From CAXXOZ01 sp963676435 (GTDB taxonomy: Bacteria > Bacillota > Clostridia > Lachnospirales > Lachnospiraceae): a stretch of DNA of 64,000 bases. The position numbers and the translations under genes were made by a program. Positions 25,127 through 33,723 of this stretch are shown here, one piece after another; position 1 is the stretch's first letter; every line of letters begins with the position of its first letter. The notes beneath the pieces are model-generated. The model did not search any database and had not been told where the DNA came from. It saw only the letters and a list, made by a program, of their open reading frames with translations. The stretch is taken from contig CAXXOZ010000003.1 of NCBI GenBank assembly GCA_963676435.2, positions 45,862 to 109,861 on the forward strand, given 5' to 3'.

Positions 25127-26327
25127 TAACTATTCCATTTTCATATTCATTTTTAATAGAAATGTTGTATTTATTCATTAAAACCAATCTATAAAGATTA
25201 TCGGCATGAATGTTTTTTTCTAGAAATGAATATTGAGAGTTGGATAGTATATCTTTTGAATCAGCCAATTTAGATATTATACTAAGCTTTGTCTTTTCTT
25301 TTAAAACTGTTAAAAGATTTGATGAAGCTTTTTTAAATCCTAATATACGAATGTACTCATTAGAATTTTTAGAAAATGTATCTATATCTTCTTGCCTTAT
25401 GTCAAGAATGATATGTATCAAGGCTCTATTTATTCCAGTCAATGTATTATCTTTTGATTTTAAAAGTTTAGAAAACTGAATAAAGGAGTTATAATTATTT
25501 TTATATTTATTTATTTTCATAGATAATGTTTCTGACACTCCAAAATAATCATAGAATTCGCAATTTGATAGAAGCTTATTTCCTAAAATCAGAGAAAAAT
25601 CATCTTCAAAAATAGGGTATTTAATATGCTTTGAAATTTCATATGGTACGCAAAAGTCTATTTCATCAAATATTAAATTGTTATTGATATAATTTCTTAT
25701 TGAGGTTGCTGAACAATATTCATTTTCAATATTTGTAGAGTTATAACCTGAACCAATCCTTTTTACAGTTATAGGTTCGATTTTTGAATTAGTCTTTTTT
25801 AAAGCTTTTATATATTCTATTCCTAGGATGTTATTTGGAGAAGAAACTATTTCATCAATATTAATTTTCATATCAAGGCTGTTTGAAATAGCTCTTGATC
25901 TACTTTTGGCATATGACAGCCCTTTTTTTAAATCACTTTTTAAATTTTCTTTAAAGTCTGCATCTTCATTAAGTAAAAAGTCTGCGATTTCACTTAATAC
26001 ATTCAAATCATCATTTTCGCATCCAAAACATAAGTAATCAATGCAGTTCATGGCTTCTAGAATAGATATTGCTCCAGTAGCAAAATATTCGGCACTTGCG
26101 GTAGAATAAAATACAGGAAGTTCTACAACTAAATCAACACCATTTAAAAGACACAACTTCGTTCGAGAGTGTTTATCGATAATAGCAGGAGTACCTCTTT
26201 GAACAAAATTCCCACTCATTATAACAACTACATAATCGGCTTTTGTAATTTCTTTTGCTTTTTGAATTTGATATAAATGTCCATTATGAAATGGATTATA
26301 TTCACAAACTATACCTACAGTTTTCAT
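25116..26327 (-). CDS. tmcAL: tRNA(Met) cytidine acetate ligase
   Basis: Forms N4-acetylcytidine at the wobble base of elongator tRNA-Met using acetate and ATP, a Firmicute alternative to TmcA. 403 aa, formerly YlbM. The nucleotidyltransferase motif GIVCEYNPFHNGHLYQI (about 5-21, with HxGH) and VVIMSGNFVQRGTPAIIDKHSRT are diagnostic, as are FGCENDD and the NNILGIEYIKAL segment. ATG at 26327 with AAAGG upstream. Its acetate substrate could come from the nearby Pta-AckA route, though that is only suggestive. Confidence 0.93.
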   Translation of the reverse strand: MKTVGIVCEYNPFHNGHLYQIQKAKEITKADYVVVIMSGNFVQRGTPAIIDKHSRTKLCLLNGVDLVVELPVFYSTASAEYFATGAISILEAMNCIDYLCFGCENDDLNVLSEIADFLLNEDADFKENLKSDLKKGLSYAKSRSRAISNSLDMKINIDEIVSSPNNILGIEYIKALKKTNSKIEPITVKRIGSGYNSTNIENEYCSATSIRNYINNNLIFDEIDFCVPYEISKHIKYPIFEDDFSLILGNKLLSNCEFYDYFGVSETLSMKINKYKNNYNSFIQFSKLLKSKDNTLTGINRALIHIILDIRQEDIDTFSKNSNEYIRILGFKKASSNLLTVLKEKTKLSIISKLADSKDILSNSQYSFLEKNIHADNLYRLVLMNKYNISIKNEYENGIVINS

Positions 26328-26358
26328 GATTTGTACCTTTCGAAAAATAATATAAATA

Positions 26359-26387
26359 ATTTTAACATTAAAATAAATTTAATTCAA
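26359..26387 (-). promoter_or_regulatory. Promoter of tmcAL
   Basis: On the minus strand TTGAAT (26387-26382), 17-bp spacer, TAAAAT (26364-26359), about 32 bases before the ATG. Confidence 0.6.
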
Positions 26388-26395
26388 ACAATATA

Positions 26396-26424
26396 TTGAC
26401 AACTATATTCAAATATTGTAATAT
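26396..26424 (+). promoter_or_regulatory. Promoter of the arsR-type operon
   Basis: Perfect TTGACA (26396-26401), 17-bp spacer, TAATAT (26419-26424). Confidence 0.85.
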
Positions 26425-26436
26425 ACAAATATAATA

Positions 26437-26458
26437 ATTTGTTAATAAATTAACAAAT
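26437..26458. promoter_or_regulatory. Operator of the ArsR-type repressor
   Basis: ATTTGTTAAT-AA-ATTAACAAAT: a perfect 10-bp inverted repeat, placed just after the transcription start and ending where the GGAGGTG ribosome site begins. Position and symmetry fit autorepression by the first gene. Confidence 0.75.
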
Positions 26459-26471
26459 GGAGGTGTGAGTA

Positions 26472-26765
26472 TTGAAAAATAACTTTGATAAGTATGAAAA
26501 GCAGGCAGAGACATTAAAAATAATTGCCCATCCAATTAGATTATGTATCATTAACGGATTATTAGATAAAGGCGAGTGTAATGTTTCATATATGCAGGAA
26601 TGTTTAAACATTCCCCAGTCTACAGTTTCCCAACATTTACAGAAATTGAAATCGGCAGGGATAATTGAAGGAAAGAGAAATGGGTTAGAGATTAAATATA
26701 AGGTATGTAACAATGAAGTTGCAGGTTTAGTAGCTTCATTAACAAAAGAAGGAGGTATTAAATGA
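26472..26765 (+). CDS. ArsR/SmtB-family winged-helix repressor
   Basis: A 97-aa repressor with the ArsR fold: LKIIAHPIRLCIINGLLD in helices 1-2, and the DNA-reading helix NIPQSTVSQHLQKLKSAGIIEGKRNG (in part). Cysteines lie at about 28, 37 and 43 (RLCIING, GECNVSYMQEC) and near 85 (KVCNNE). Cys within the second helix region and the second C-terminal cysteine could form a persulfide- or disulfide-sensing pair as in SqrR/BigR-type ArsR proteins. TTG start 6 bases after GGAGGTG. Overlaps the next gene by 4 bases (ATGA), so it almost surely controls it. The inducer is inferred. Confidence 0.88.
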   Translation: MKNNFDKYEKQAETLKIIAHPIRLCIINGLLDKGECNVSYMQECLNIPQSTVSQHLQKLKSAGIIEGKRNGLEIKYKVCNNEVAGLVASLTKEGGIK

Positions 26766-29206
26766 GCAAGAAAATAGTAATAGTAGGTGGTGTAGCAGGT
26801 GGCGCTACTACTGCAACGAGACTAAGAAGGTTAGATGAAAATGCTGAAATAGTAATTTTTGAGAAAGATGAATATATATCTTTTGCTAATTGTGGTCTTC
26901 CTTATTATATAGGAAATGTTATAACAGAAAGAAGCAAGCTACTAGTACAGACACCGGAAAACATGTTAAACAAATTTAATATCGATGTTAGAAATAGTAC
27001 ACTTGTGACAAAAGTAGATGTTGTTAATAAAAAAGTTTATGCTTTTAATGCAATTAAAGGTGAATACGAAGAATCATATGATTATTTAGTTCTTTCACCA
27101 GGTGCAAAAGCCTTAAAACCTGGAATACCTGGAATTGAAAATAATAAAATATTCACATTAAGAAATATTCCAGATATGGATAAAATAAGAGCATATACAG
27201 ATAGAAATGAAACAAAATCAGCTATTGTAATAGGTGGTGGTTTTATAGGAGTTGAAATGGCAGAAAACCTCAAAGAAAGAGGTTTGGATGTAAAACTTGT
27301 AGAAGCAGCTCCTCAAATACTATTATCAATTGACCCAGATATGGCCCAGTATGCAGAAAAAGAGATGGTTGATAATGGTATAGAAATAATTTTAAATGAT
27401 GAAGTTAAGGCTTTTCATGAAATAGAAGAACAAATTGAAGTGGTTTTAAATAGTGGAACTCAAATTTCGGCAGATATGATTATAATGGCAATTGGTGTTA
27501 GACCGGAAACGGATTTCTTAAAGGATTCTGGAATTGAATTTGGACCAAAAAATCATATAATAGTTGATGAACATTTAAAAACCAATATAGAAAATGTGTA
27601 TGCTGTTGGTGATGCTATAGAAGTTACTGATTTTATTACCAAACAAAAAACTAGTATACCATTAGCTGGACCAGCAAATAAGCAGGGAAGAATAGTTGCA
27701 GATAATATTGCTGGTATAGATAGAAAATACGATGGAACTCAGGGAACTTCAATATTAAAAGTTTTTGATATGACTGTTGCAAGTACAGGTGCAAATAAGA
27801 GGAACCTTGACAGGGCGGGAATAGAATATAAAACAGTGATTACACATCCTGTATCTCATGCATCATATTATCCAGGTGGTATGCAGATGACTCTGAAAAT
27901 GCACATAACTCCTGATGGAAGAGTTTTAGGAGCACAGGGAATAGGTTATGAAGGTGTGGATAAAAGAATTGATGTTATAGCTGCAGTTATAAGATTGAAT
28001 GGTACAGTTAAAGAGCTTACAGAAATGGAATTATCATACGCACCCCCATATTCATCCGCAAAAGATCCAGTTAATATGCTTGGTTATGTAGGAGAAAATG
28101 TAATTGAGGGACTTTCAACATTAATTACTGTTGAAGAATTCCAAGAAATGGATAAAAATGAGTACACCCTAGTTGATATTAGGACTGAATTGGAGTATGG
28201 AAATGGTCATGTAGCTGGCTCGAAAAATATACCTTTAGAAGAAATGCGAGATAGACTTGATGAAATTGACAAAACTAAAAAAGTTGTTGTTTACTGTAAA
28301 ATGGGTCTTAATGGATATACAGCTAATAGATTATTAACACAAAACGGTTTTGATGTATATAATATTACAGGTGGATATAAGTCTGCATCAATGACAGAAT
28401 TTGATATTAAAAAAGTAAATTATGAGTCTGATAGACCAGCAAGCTATACAAAAGAGGAAATTGACTCAATGGGCTGTGATTCTGAATTAGATGCCTGCGG
28501 ATTATGTTGTCCAGGACCACTTATGCAGGTAAAGGTATCTGTTGATAATATGGAAGATGGACAAATACTTAAAGCATCAGCATCAGACCAGGGATTCTAT
28601 GAAGATATAAAAGCATGGTGTAAAAGGACAAATAATGAATTGTTAAATATATCAAAAGAAGGTGGAAAAATAACTGCCTATATTAGAAAAGGACTAGGTG
28701 GTGGAGAGTTAGAAGCAGCCAATAAGGCTTTAGTAGGCGATAATAAAACCATTGTAGTTTTCAGTGGAGATCTAGATAAAGCTATTGCTTCATTCATAAT
28801 TGCAAATGGAGCAGCAACAATGGGTAAAAAAGTAACTTTATTCTTTACTTTCTGGGGACTGAATATACTAAGAAGACCTAAAAAAGTTTCGGTTAAGAAG
28901 AATTTTATTGAAAAAATGTTTGGAGCTATGATGCCTAGAGGTACAAAGAAGCTTAAACTTTCAAGAATGAGTATGATGGGAATGGGTGGGAAAATGATTC
29001 GTGGAATCATGAAAAAACACAATGTATTATCATTAGAAGAATTAATCAGCTCAGCTATGGAAAGTGGAGTGGAACTTGTAGCATGTCAGATGTCTATGGA
29101 TTTAATGGGAATAAAAGAAGAAGAGTTGATAGATGGAGTAAAATTAGGTGGAGTAGGATACTACTTAGGCGAGGCAGAAGATTCAAATGTGAACTTATTT
29201 GTATAG
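26762..29206 (+). CDS. CoA-disulfide reductase with rhodanese, TusA and DsrE-like domains
   Basis: An 814-aa, four-part sulfur-handling flavoprotein. Domain 1 (about 1-445): FAD/NAD(P)H CoA-disulfide/persulfide reductase with VGGVAGGATTATRLRRLDE and redox Cys44 (SFANCGLPYYIG). Domain 2 (about 450-550): rhodanese with active Cys512 in VVYCKMGLNGY. Domain 3 (about 570-640): TusA/SirA-like with the CPGP motif at 583-586 and Cys579 and Cys582. Domain 4 (about 660-814): DsrE-like, with Cys775 in VACQMSMDLMG. Known relatives reduce CoA-disulfides or CoA-persulfide; the chain of reactive cysteines suggests sulfane sulfur is passed from one domain to the next. Controlled by the ArsR protein before it. 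Confidence 0.92.
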   Translation: MSKKIVIVGGVAGGATTATRLRRLDENAEIVIFEKDEYISFANCGLPYYIGNVITERSKLLVQTPENMLNKFNIDVRNSTLVTKVDVVNKKVYAFNAIKGEYEESYDYLVLSPGAKALKPGIPGIENNKIFTLRNIPDMDKIRAYTDRNETKSAIVIGGGFIGVEMAENLKERGLDVKLVEAAPQILLSIDPDMAQYAEKEMVDNGIEIILNDEVKAFHEIEEQIEVVLNSGTQISADMIIMAIGVRPETDFLKDSGIEFGPKNHIIVDEHLKTNIENVYAVGDAIEVTDFITKQKTSIPLAGPANKQGRIVADNIAGIDRKYDGTQGTSILKVFDMTVASTGANKRNLDRAGIEYKTVITHPVSHASYYPGGMQMTLKMHITPDGRVLGAQGIGYEGVDKRIDVIAAVIRLNGTVKELTEMELSYAPPYSSAKDPVNMLGYVGENVIEGLSTLITVEEFQEMDKNEYTLVDIRTELEYGNGHVAGSKNIPLEEMRDRLDEIDKTKKVVVYCKMGLNGYTANRLLTQNGFDVYNITGGYKSASMTEFDIKKVNYESDRPASYTKEEIDSMGCDSELDACGLCCPGPLMQVKVSVDNMEDGQILKASASDQGFYEDIKAWCKRTNNELLNISKEGGKITAYIRKGLGGGELEAANKALVGDNKTIVVFSGDLDKAIASFIIANGAATMGKKVTLFFTFWGLNILRRPKKVSVKKNFIEKMFGAMMPRGTKKLKLSRMSMMGMGGKMIRGIMKKHNVLSLEELISSAMESGVELVACQMSMDLMGIKEEELIDGVKLGGVGYYLGEAEDSNVNLFV

Positions 29207-29212
29207 GAAAAA

Positions 29213-29252
29213 GCAGGGTGGACAATCTGTCTTACCCTGCATTTGTTTTTTT
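29213..29252 (+). terminator. Terminator of the arsR-CoA-disulfide reductase operon
   Basis: GCAGGGT / ACCCTGC with an inner GACA/TGTC stem, followed by ATTTG and seven T. Confidence 0.88.
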
Positions 29253-29297
29253 AAACAAATATGTTTTTTATTTTGTACTAAATTCGTCTAAATGTTT

Positions 29298-29327
29298 CTT
29301 GTATACAAGATGTAATTAGATTATAAT
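29298..29327 (+). promoter_or_regulatory. pta-ackA promoter with palindromic operator
   Basis: TTGTAT (29299-29304), 17-bp spacer, perfect TATAAT (29322-29327). The -35 box lies in the perfect 12-bp palindrome CTTGTATACAAG (29298-29309), a shape typical of GntR-type operators. The regulator is unknown. Confidence 0.7.
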
Positions 29328-29369
29328 GAACTAACAAGAGATTATTTTGAAAGGAAAGTGTATTAAATT

Positions 29370-30368
29370 ATGAAATTCATTGATAAGATAAAGGCAAGAG
29401 CGAGAGCTGATAAAAAAACTGTCATTTTGCCTGAATCTGTTGACAGGAGAACATACCTGGCTGCTGAAGAAGTATTGAGGGAAGATATTGCAGATATTAT
29501 TCTTATTGCAACACAAGAAGATATCAAAGAATATGGAGAAGGTTTGGATATTTCCAAGGCCACGATAATTAATCCATTTGAACATGAAAAAACAGAGGAA
29601 TATGCAAATTTATTATACGAATTAAGAAAGAATAAGGGTATGACTCTAGAAGAAGCCAGAAAGGTTATTTTAGAAGATTATATGTTTTATGCTTGTTTGA
29701 TGATTAAATCAGGTCATGCTGATGGAGTTGTCTCAGGAGCGTATCATTCAACAGCGAATACTTTAAGACCTGCTCTCCAGATATTAAAGACAAAACCTGG
29801 AACAAGTTTGGTCTCATCTTTTATGCTACTTGAGGTTCCAAACTGTGACTTGGGATATAAGGGAGCATTTTTAATGTCAGATTGTGGTTTGGTTCAAGAT
29901 CCAACATCAGAAGAACTTTCAGATATAGCAGCATCAACCGCACAGTCTTTTAAAATGATTTTTAAAGATATTGAACCAAGAATAGCAATGCTGTCTCATT
30001 CAACAATGGGAAGTGCAAAACATCCATGTGTTTCAAAGGTACAGGATGCAGTAGTACTAGCAAATGAAAAATACCCAGAGTTGAAAATTGATGGAGAATT
30101 ACAAACAGATGCAGCTTTGATACCAGAAGTTGCTGCATTTAAGGCACCAGACAGTGAAGTTGCAGGAAAAGCAAATGTTTTAATATTTCCTTCATTAGAT
30201 GCTGGAAATATTGGATATAAATTAGTGCACAGGTTAGCAAAAGCAAGTGCTTATGGACCTGTTACACAGGGGATATCAAAACCAGTAAATGATTTATCAA
30301 GAGGTTGTAGCTGGGAGGATATCGTAGGTGTTGTTGCTATAACAGCCGTTCAGGCACAAGAAGAATAA
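29370..30368 (+). CDS. pta: Phosphate acetyltransferase
   Basis: Converts acetyl-CoA and phosphate to acetyl phosphate and CoA. 332 aa, the short Pta form. FIDKIKARARADKKTVILPESVDRR at the N terminus, SGAYHSTANTLRPALQ, MSDCGLVQDPTSEELSDIAA and MLSHSTMGSAKHP are family markers. It stands 18 bases before ackA under one promoter. With pyruvate:ferredoxin oxidoreductase (6738) it forms the route from pyruvate to acetate and ATP. Confidence 0.97.
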   Translation: MKFIDKIKARARADKKTVILPESVDRRTYLAAEEVLREDIADIILIATQEDIKEYGEGLDISKATIINPFEHEKTEEYANLLYELRKNKGMTLEEARKVILEDYMFYACLMIKSGHADGVVSGAYHSTANTLRPALQILKTKPGTSLVSSFMLLEVPNCDLGYKGAFLMSDCGLVQDPTSEELSDIAASTAQSFKMIFKDIEPRIAMLSHSTMGSAKHPCVSKVQDAVVLANEKYPELKIDGELQTDAALIPEVAAFKAPDSEVAGKANVLIFPSLDAGNIGYKLVHRLAKASAYGPVTQGISKPVNDLSRGCSWEDIVGVVAITAVQAQEE

Positions 30369-30386
30369 AAATCAAGGAGTTAAATA

Positions 30387-31577
30387 ATGAAAGTATTAGT
30401 TATTAATTGTGGAAGTTCATCTCTAAAATATCAGTTGATTGATTCAGAAACAGAAAATGTACTAGCAAAGGGAATTTGTGAAAGAATCGGAATTGATGGA
30501 AGACTAGTTTATAAAGCAGAAGGGAAAGACAAATTAACATTTGATATAAGTATGTCTGATCATAAAGATGCAATACAGTCTGTTTTAAACTCTCTTACAA
30601 ACAAAGAATATGGTGTTATAGCAGATTTAGGAGAAATCGATGCTGTTGGACACAGAGTTGTACACGGTGGAGAAAAATTTGCAAGTTCTTTCAAAATCAA
30701 TGAAGAAATAATTGATGCAATTGAAGAATGTAATGATCTTGCGCCATTACATAATCCGGCGAATCTTATAGGTATAAGAGCTTGCCAGACATTAATGGGA
30801 GATGTACCAATGGTAGCAGTCTTTGATACGGCATTTCACCAGACTATGCCAGAGGATTCATACTTATATGCAATACCTTATAAATATTATTCAGAATTTA
30901 AAATTAGAAAATATGGATTCCACGGAACATCACATAGTTATGTTTCAAAAAGAATAGCTAAGTTGTTAGACAAACCTTATGAAGAAATGAAAACTATAGT
31001 TTGTCATTTAGGAAACGGAGCAAGCATAACTGCTGTTGAAAATGGAAAATCAGTTGACACTACAATGGGACTTACTCCACTTGAAGGACTTGTTATGGGA
31101 ACCAGATGTGGAGATATTGATCCTACAGTTTTACAGTATATTTCAGAAAAAGACAATCTTGAAATTTCTCAAGTAATAGATATGCTGAACAAAGAATCAG
31201 GTATGCTAGGGCTTTCAGGATATACAAGTGACTTTAGAGACATTTGGGATGGAGTAGATGCAAATAAACCTGAAGCAATTAGAGCGCTTAAAGTATTTAT
31301 TAGAAGAGTTGTTAAATACATTGGTGCTTATGCTGCTGAAATGAACGGTGTAGATGCAATAGTATTTACAGCAGGTGTAGGTGAAAATGACTATGGTGTA
31401 AGAGAAATGGTTTGTGATAGCCTTACTTATCTTGGATTAGAACTTGATAAAGAGAAAAACGACATGAAAGGTAAAGAAATGGAAATTTCTAAACCTGATT
31501 CAAAAGTTAAAGTATGGTGTGTTCCAACAGAAGAAGAGCTTATGATTGCGAGAGAAACAGTAGCGATTTTAGGATAA
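30387..31577 (+). CDS. ackA: Acetate kinase
   Basis: Makes ATP and acetate from acetyl phosphate: the substrate-level phosphorylation step. 396 aa, with VLVINCGSSSLKYQL at the N terminus, GHRVVHGGEKF, AVFDTAFHQTMP, YGFHGTSHSYV, CHLGNGASITAV, TPLEGLVMGTRCGDIDP and FTAGVGENDYGVR, all in order. Catalytic Asp (VFDTAFH) and Arg residues are present. AAGGAG lies 7 bases before the ATG. Confidence 0.98.
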   Translation: MKVLVINCGSSSLKYQLIDSETENVLAKGICERIGIDGRLVYKAEGKDKLTFDISMSDHKDAIQSVLNSLTNKEYGVIADLGEIDAVGHRVVHGGEKFASSFKINEEIIDAIEECNDLAPLHNPANLIGIRACQTLMGDVPMVAVFDTAFHQTMPEDSYLYAIPYKYYSEFKIRKYGFHGTSHSYVSKRIAKLLDKPYEEMKTIVCHLGNGASITAVENGKSVDTTMGLTPLEGLVMGTRCGDIDPTVLQYISEKDNLEISQVIDMLNKESGMLGLSGYTSDFRDIWDGVDANKPEAIRALKVFIRRVVKYIGAYAAEMNGVDAIVFTAGVGENDYGVREMVCDSLTYLGLELDKEKNDMKGKEMEISKPDSKVKVWCVPTEEELMIARETVAILG

Positions 31578-31610
31578 AATATTGTGAAAGATTTGTAATA
31601 TTATAAAAAT

Positions 31611-31648
31611 CCGGATTTCTATTTTTTAGAAGTCCGGTATTTATTTAC
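31611..31648 (+). terminator. Terminator of pta-ackA
   Basis: CCGGATTTCTA / TAGAAGTCCGG, 11 bp with one wobble and a short T loop, then TATTTATTT. Confidence 0.8.
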
Positions 31649-31686
31649 TTTATAGCAAATTCTTTGAAACTACATATATATAATAA

Positions 31687-31715
31687 TTGACAAACATAGT
31701 TTATGTATGTATAAT
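31687..31715 (+). promoter_or_regulatory. Promoter of DUF177-rpmF
   Basis: Consensus TTGACA (31687-31692), 17-bp spacer and TATAAT (31710-31715): the best sigma-A promoter in the window. Confidence 0.9.
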
Positions 31716-31744
31716 ATGTTAGTGCGATTAGAAAAGAGGTTTTT

Positions 31745-32251
31745 ATGCAGATAGATTTATCAGAACTTCTTTTGCACGAAGGTAAGTCTAAAGATTTTGT
31801 TTCTGAAATAGAAATTACAGAAATTAAAAGGTTAGGAAATAGTTATAAAGTAGAAAGCAAACAGCCGGTTTCTATTAATATCAAAAACATTGGGAAAAAC
31901 ACTTTACTAATAACTGCCGAAACTAAAATATCTTTAAGTATACCTTGTGATAGATGTTTAAAAGAAGTTATAAAAAATTATCATTTTAATATTACTAAAG
32001 AAGTTGATTTTTCTAAAAAAATGGATGAAGAAGAATTTATTGAAGAAAAGAAACTTAATGTAGATACTTTGTTTCTTACAGAACTTTATCCTGAGTTACC
32101 AATGAAAATTTTATGTGATCCAGAATGTAAAGGGTTGTGTAAAAAATGCGGAAGCAATCTTAATGAAAAAGATTGTGGATGCGATACAAATGAACTTGAT
32201 CCTAGAATGTCAAAAATTCTTGATGTTTTTAATGATTATAAGGAGGTGTAA
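31745..32251 (+). CDS. DUF177 (YceD) protein
   Basis: A 168-aa YceD-family protein, nearly always found just before rpmF; in plants and bacteria it is tied to 23S rRNA accumulation and large-subunit assembly. The middle IPCDRCLKEV and the C-terminal PECKGLCKKCGSNLNEKDCGC supply cysteine pairs that may bind zinc. Only 3 bases separate it from rpmF, so it probably sets the output of L32. Confidence 0.92.
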   Translation: MQIDLSELLLHEGKSKDFVSEIEITEIKRLGNSYKVESKQPVSINIKNIGKNTLLITAETKISLSIPCDRCLKEVIKNYHFNITKEVDFSKKMDEEEFIEEKKLNVDTLFLTELYPELPMKILCDPECKGLCKKCGSNLNEKDCGCDTNELDPRMSKILDVFNDYKEV

Positions 32252-32254
32252 CAT

Positions 32255-32434
32255 ATGTCTATATGTCCAAAAAATAAATCTTCTAAAGCTAGAAGAGATA
32301 AGAGAAGAGCAAACTGGAAAATGAGTGCTCCAAATCTTGTTAAATGTGGTAAATGTGGTGAACTAATGATGCAGCACAGAGTATGTAAATCATGTGGTTC
32401 ATACAATAAAAAAGAGATTATTAAAGTTGACTAA
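32255..32434 (+). CDS. rpmF: Large ribosomal subunit protein bL32
   Basis: A short 59-aa ribosomal protein that is easy to miss. The ATG at 32255 lies 8 bases after AGGAGG; it reads PKNKSSKARRDKRRANWKM then a zinc ribbon CGKCGE...CKSCGSY (four cysteines), the zinc-binding C+ form of L32. The conserved DUF177-rpmF-plsX order confirms it. It ends in TAA before a strong terminator, so plsX has its own promoter. Confidence 0.96.
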   Translation: MSICPKNKSSKARRDKRRANWKMSAPNLVKCGKCGELMMQHRVCKSCGSYNKKEIIKVD

Positions 32435-32450
32435 TCAATATTGATTAAAA

Positions 32451-32489
32451 AATGGAGTGGTTCAAAAACGAATCACTCCATTATTTTTA
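32451..32489 (+). terminator. Terminator of DUF177-rpmF
   Basis: A 13-bp stem AATGGAGTGGTTC / GAATCACTCCATT with one G-T wobble and a six-base loop, then ATTTTTA. Confidence 0.9.
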
Positions 32490-32616
32490 GTTTACGAGGA
32501 AAGTTCTCTGAACTTACCTCGAAAACTAAAACTCGACCAGGGATCACAGAGACGCGGGCAAGGTGATAATTGTGTTGCAATCGCGTCTCGCGAAAGAGTT
32601 CGCAAACGAACTCTTT
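32485..32616. repeat. Structured, GC-richer intergenic element (copy B)
   Basis: No gene is seen in the 258 bases between rpmF and plsX, but three hairpins follow each other. Hairpin 1 (32485-32531): 9+5+6 bp with two symmetric A-A mismatches and a TCT loop. Hairpin 2 (32549-32589): GAGACGCG / CGCGTCTC with an inner GCAA/TTGC. Hairpin 3 (32593-32616): AAAGAGTTCG / CGAACTCTTT, CAAA loop. Parts resemble segments at 1106 and 43078. It may be a mobile palindromic repeat or a small RNA; a short open frame across it shows no coding quality. Confidence 0.55.
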
Positions 32617-32633
32617 ATTCAAGCAAATATATA

Positions 32634-32662
32634 TTGATTTATATATTGTTTTTTAGTATATT
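32634..32662 (+). promoter_or_regulatory. Promoter of plsX
   Basis: TTGATT (32634-32639), 17-bp spacer, TATATT (32657-32662), 30 bases before the ATG. No FapR-type operator was found. Confidence 0.65.
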
Positions 32663-32692
32663 ATTTTATAGGTATTTATAGGAGGTAAAACT

Positions 32693-33700
32693 ATGTCAGA
32701 GATAACAGTCGTAGCATTAGATGCTATGGGAGGAGACAATGCACCAGAAGAAATGGTGAAAGGTGCAATGGAAGCAATGAAAAAAACAAGTGACATTAAA
32801 ATCATTTTACTTGGTAAGGAAGAGTTAATAAAAGAGCATTTAAGTAAGTATATGTATAATGAAGAAAAATTAGTAGTTATTAATGCTGATGAAGTGATTG
32901 AAACAGAAGAACCACCTGTTAATGCAATAAGAAAAAAGAAAAATTCATCTATTGTTGTAGGAATGAATTTAGTGAAAAATAATGAAGCAGATGCTTTTGT
33001 TTCAGCAGGAAGTTCAGGTGCTATTTTAGTAGGTGGACAGGTTATTGTTGGTAGAATTAAAGGTATTGAAAGGCCACCATTAGCGCCATTAATACCGACA
33101 AAAAAAGGTGTATCTTTGCTAGTAGATTGTGGAGCGAATGTAGACGCAAGAGCAAGCCATTTATTGCAGTTTGCAAGAATGGGTTCTATATATATGAAAA
33201 ATGTTGTAGGGATAGATAATCCAAGAGTTGCAATAGTTAATGTAGGAGCAGAGGAAGAAAAAGGTAATGCTTTAGTAAAAGAGACCTTTCCTTTATTGAA
33301 AAATGCAACAGATATAAACTTCATAGGAAGTATAGAGGCAAGGGAAATACCTGCTGGATATGCAGATGTTATCGTATGTGAAGCTTTTGTTGGTAATGTA
33401 ATATTAAAACTATATGAAGGTTTGGGTGCTACACTTATTTCTAAAATAAAAGAAGGCTTAATGTCTACTTTTATGAGTAAAATCGGTGCGCTTCTTATAA
33501 AAAAAGCATTAAAAAATACATTAAAAACATTTCAAACAGAAGAATACGGTGGTGCTCCACTGCTAGGTTTGAATGGTTTGGTTGTTAAAACTCATGGAAG
33601 CTCAAAGGCAGTTGAAGTTTCTAACTCAATACTACAGTGTATTACTTTTAAAGAGCAAAAAATAAATGAAAAAATTAAAGAAAATCTATTAAATGACTAA
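32693..33700 (+). CDS. plsX: Phosphate acyltransferase PlsX
   Basis: Makes acyl-phosphate from acyl-ACP for phospholipid synthesis (PlsX/PlsY route) at the membrane. 335 aa. VVALDAMGGDNAPEEMVKGA, SAGSSGAILVGG, DCGANVDARASHLLQFA and CEAFVGNVILKLYEG are diagnostic. AGGAGG 6 bases before the ATG. The acpP gene follows 23 bases later; the fab genes commonly lying between these two are absent. Confidence 0.96.
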   Translation: MSEITVVALDAMGGDNAPEEMVKGAMEAMKKTSDIKIILLGKEELIKEHLSKYMYNEEKLVVINADEVIETEEPPVNAIRKKKNSSIVVGMNLVKNNEADAFVSAGSSGAILVGGQVIVGRIKGIERPPLAPLIPTKKGVSLLVDCGANVDARASHLLQFARMGSIYMKNVVGIDNPRVAIVNVGAEEEKGNALVKETFPLLKNATDINFIGSIEAREIPAGYADVIVCEAFVGNVILKLYEGLGATLISKIKEGLMSTFMSKIGALLIKKALKNTLKTFQTEEYGGAPLLGLNGLVVKTHGSSKAVEVSNSILQCITFKEQKINEKIKENLLND

Positions 33701-33723
33701 TAACATGAAAGGAAGAAGTAAGA

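Noticed and set aside
29083..29319. 78-codon frame at the end of the CoA-disulfide reductase gene
   Set aside because: Overlaps the DsrE-like domain in another frame and runs through the terminator.
32115..32324. 69-codon frame overlapping DUF177 and rpmF
   Set aside because: Out of frame with two clear genes on the same strand.
32457..32681. 74-codon open frame across the rpmF-plsX gap
   Set aside because: Runs through a terminator and three hairpins; starts without a ribosome site and resembles no protein.
32634..32692. FapR operator before plsX
   Set aside because: No palindrome resembling the FapR box could be seen.
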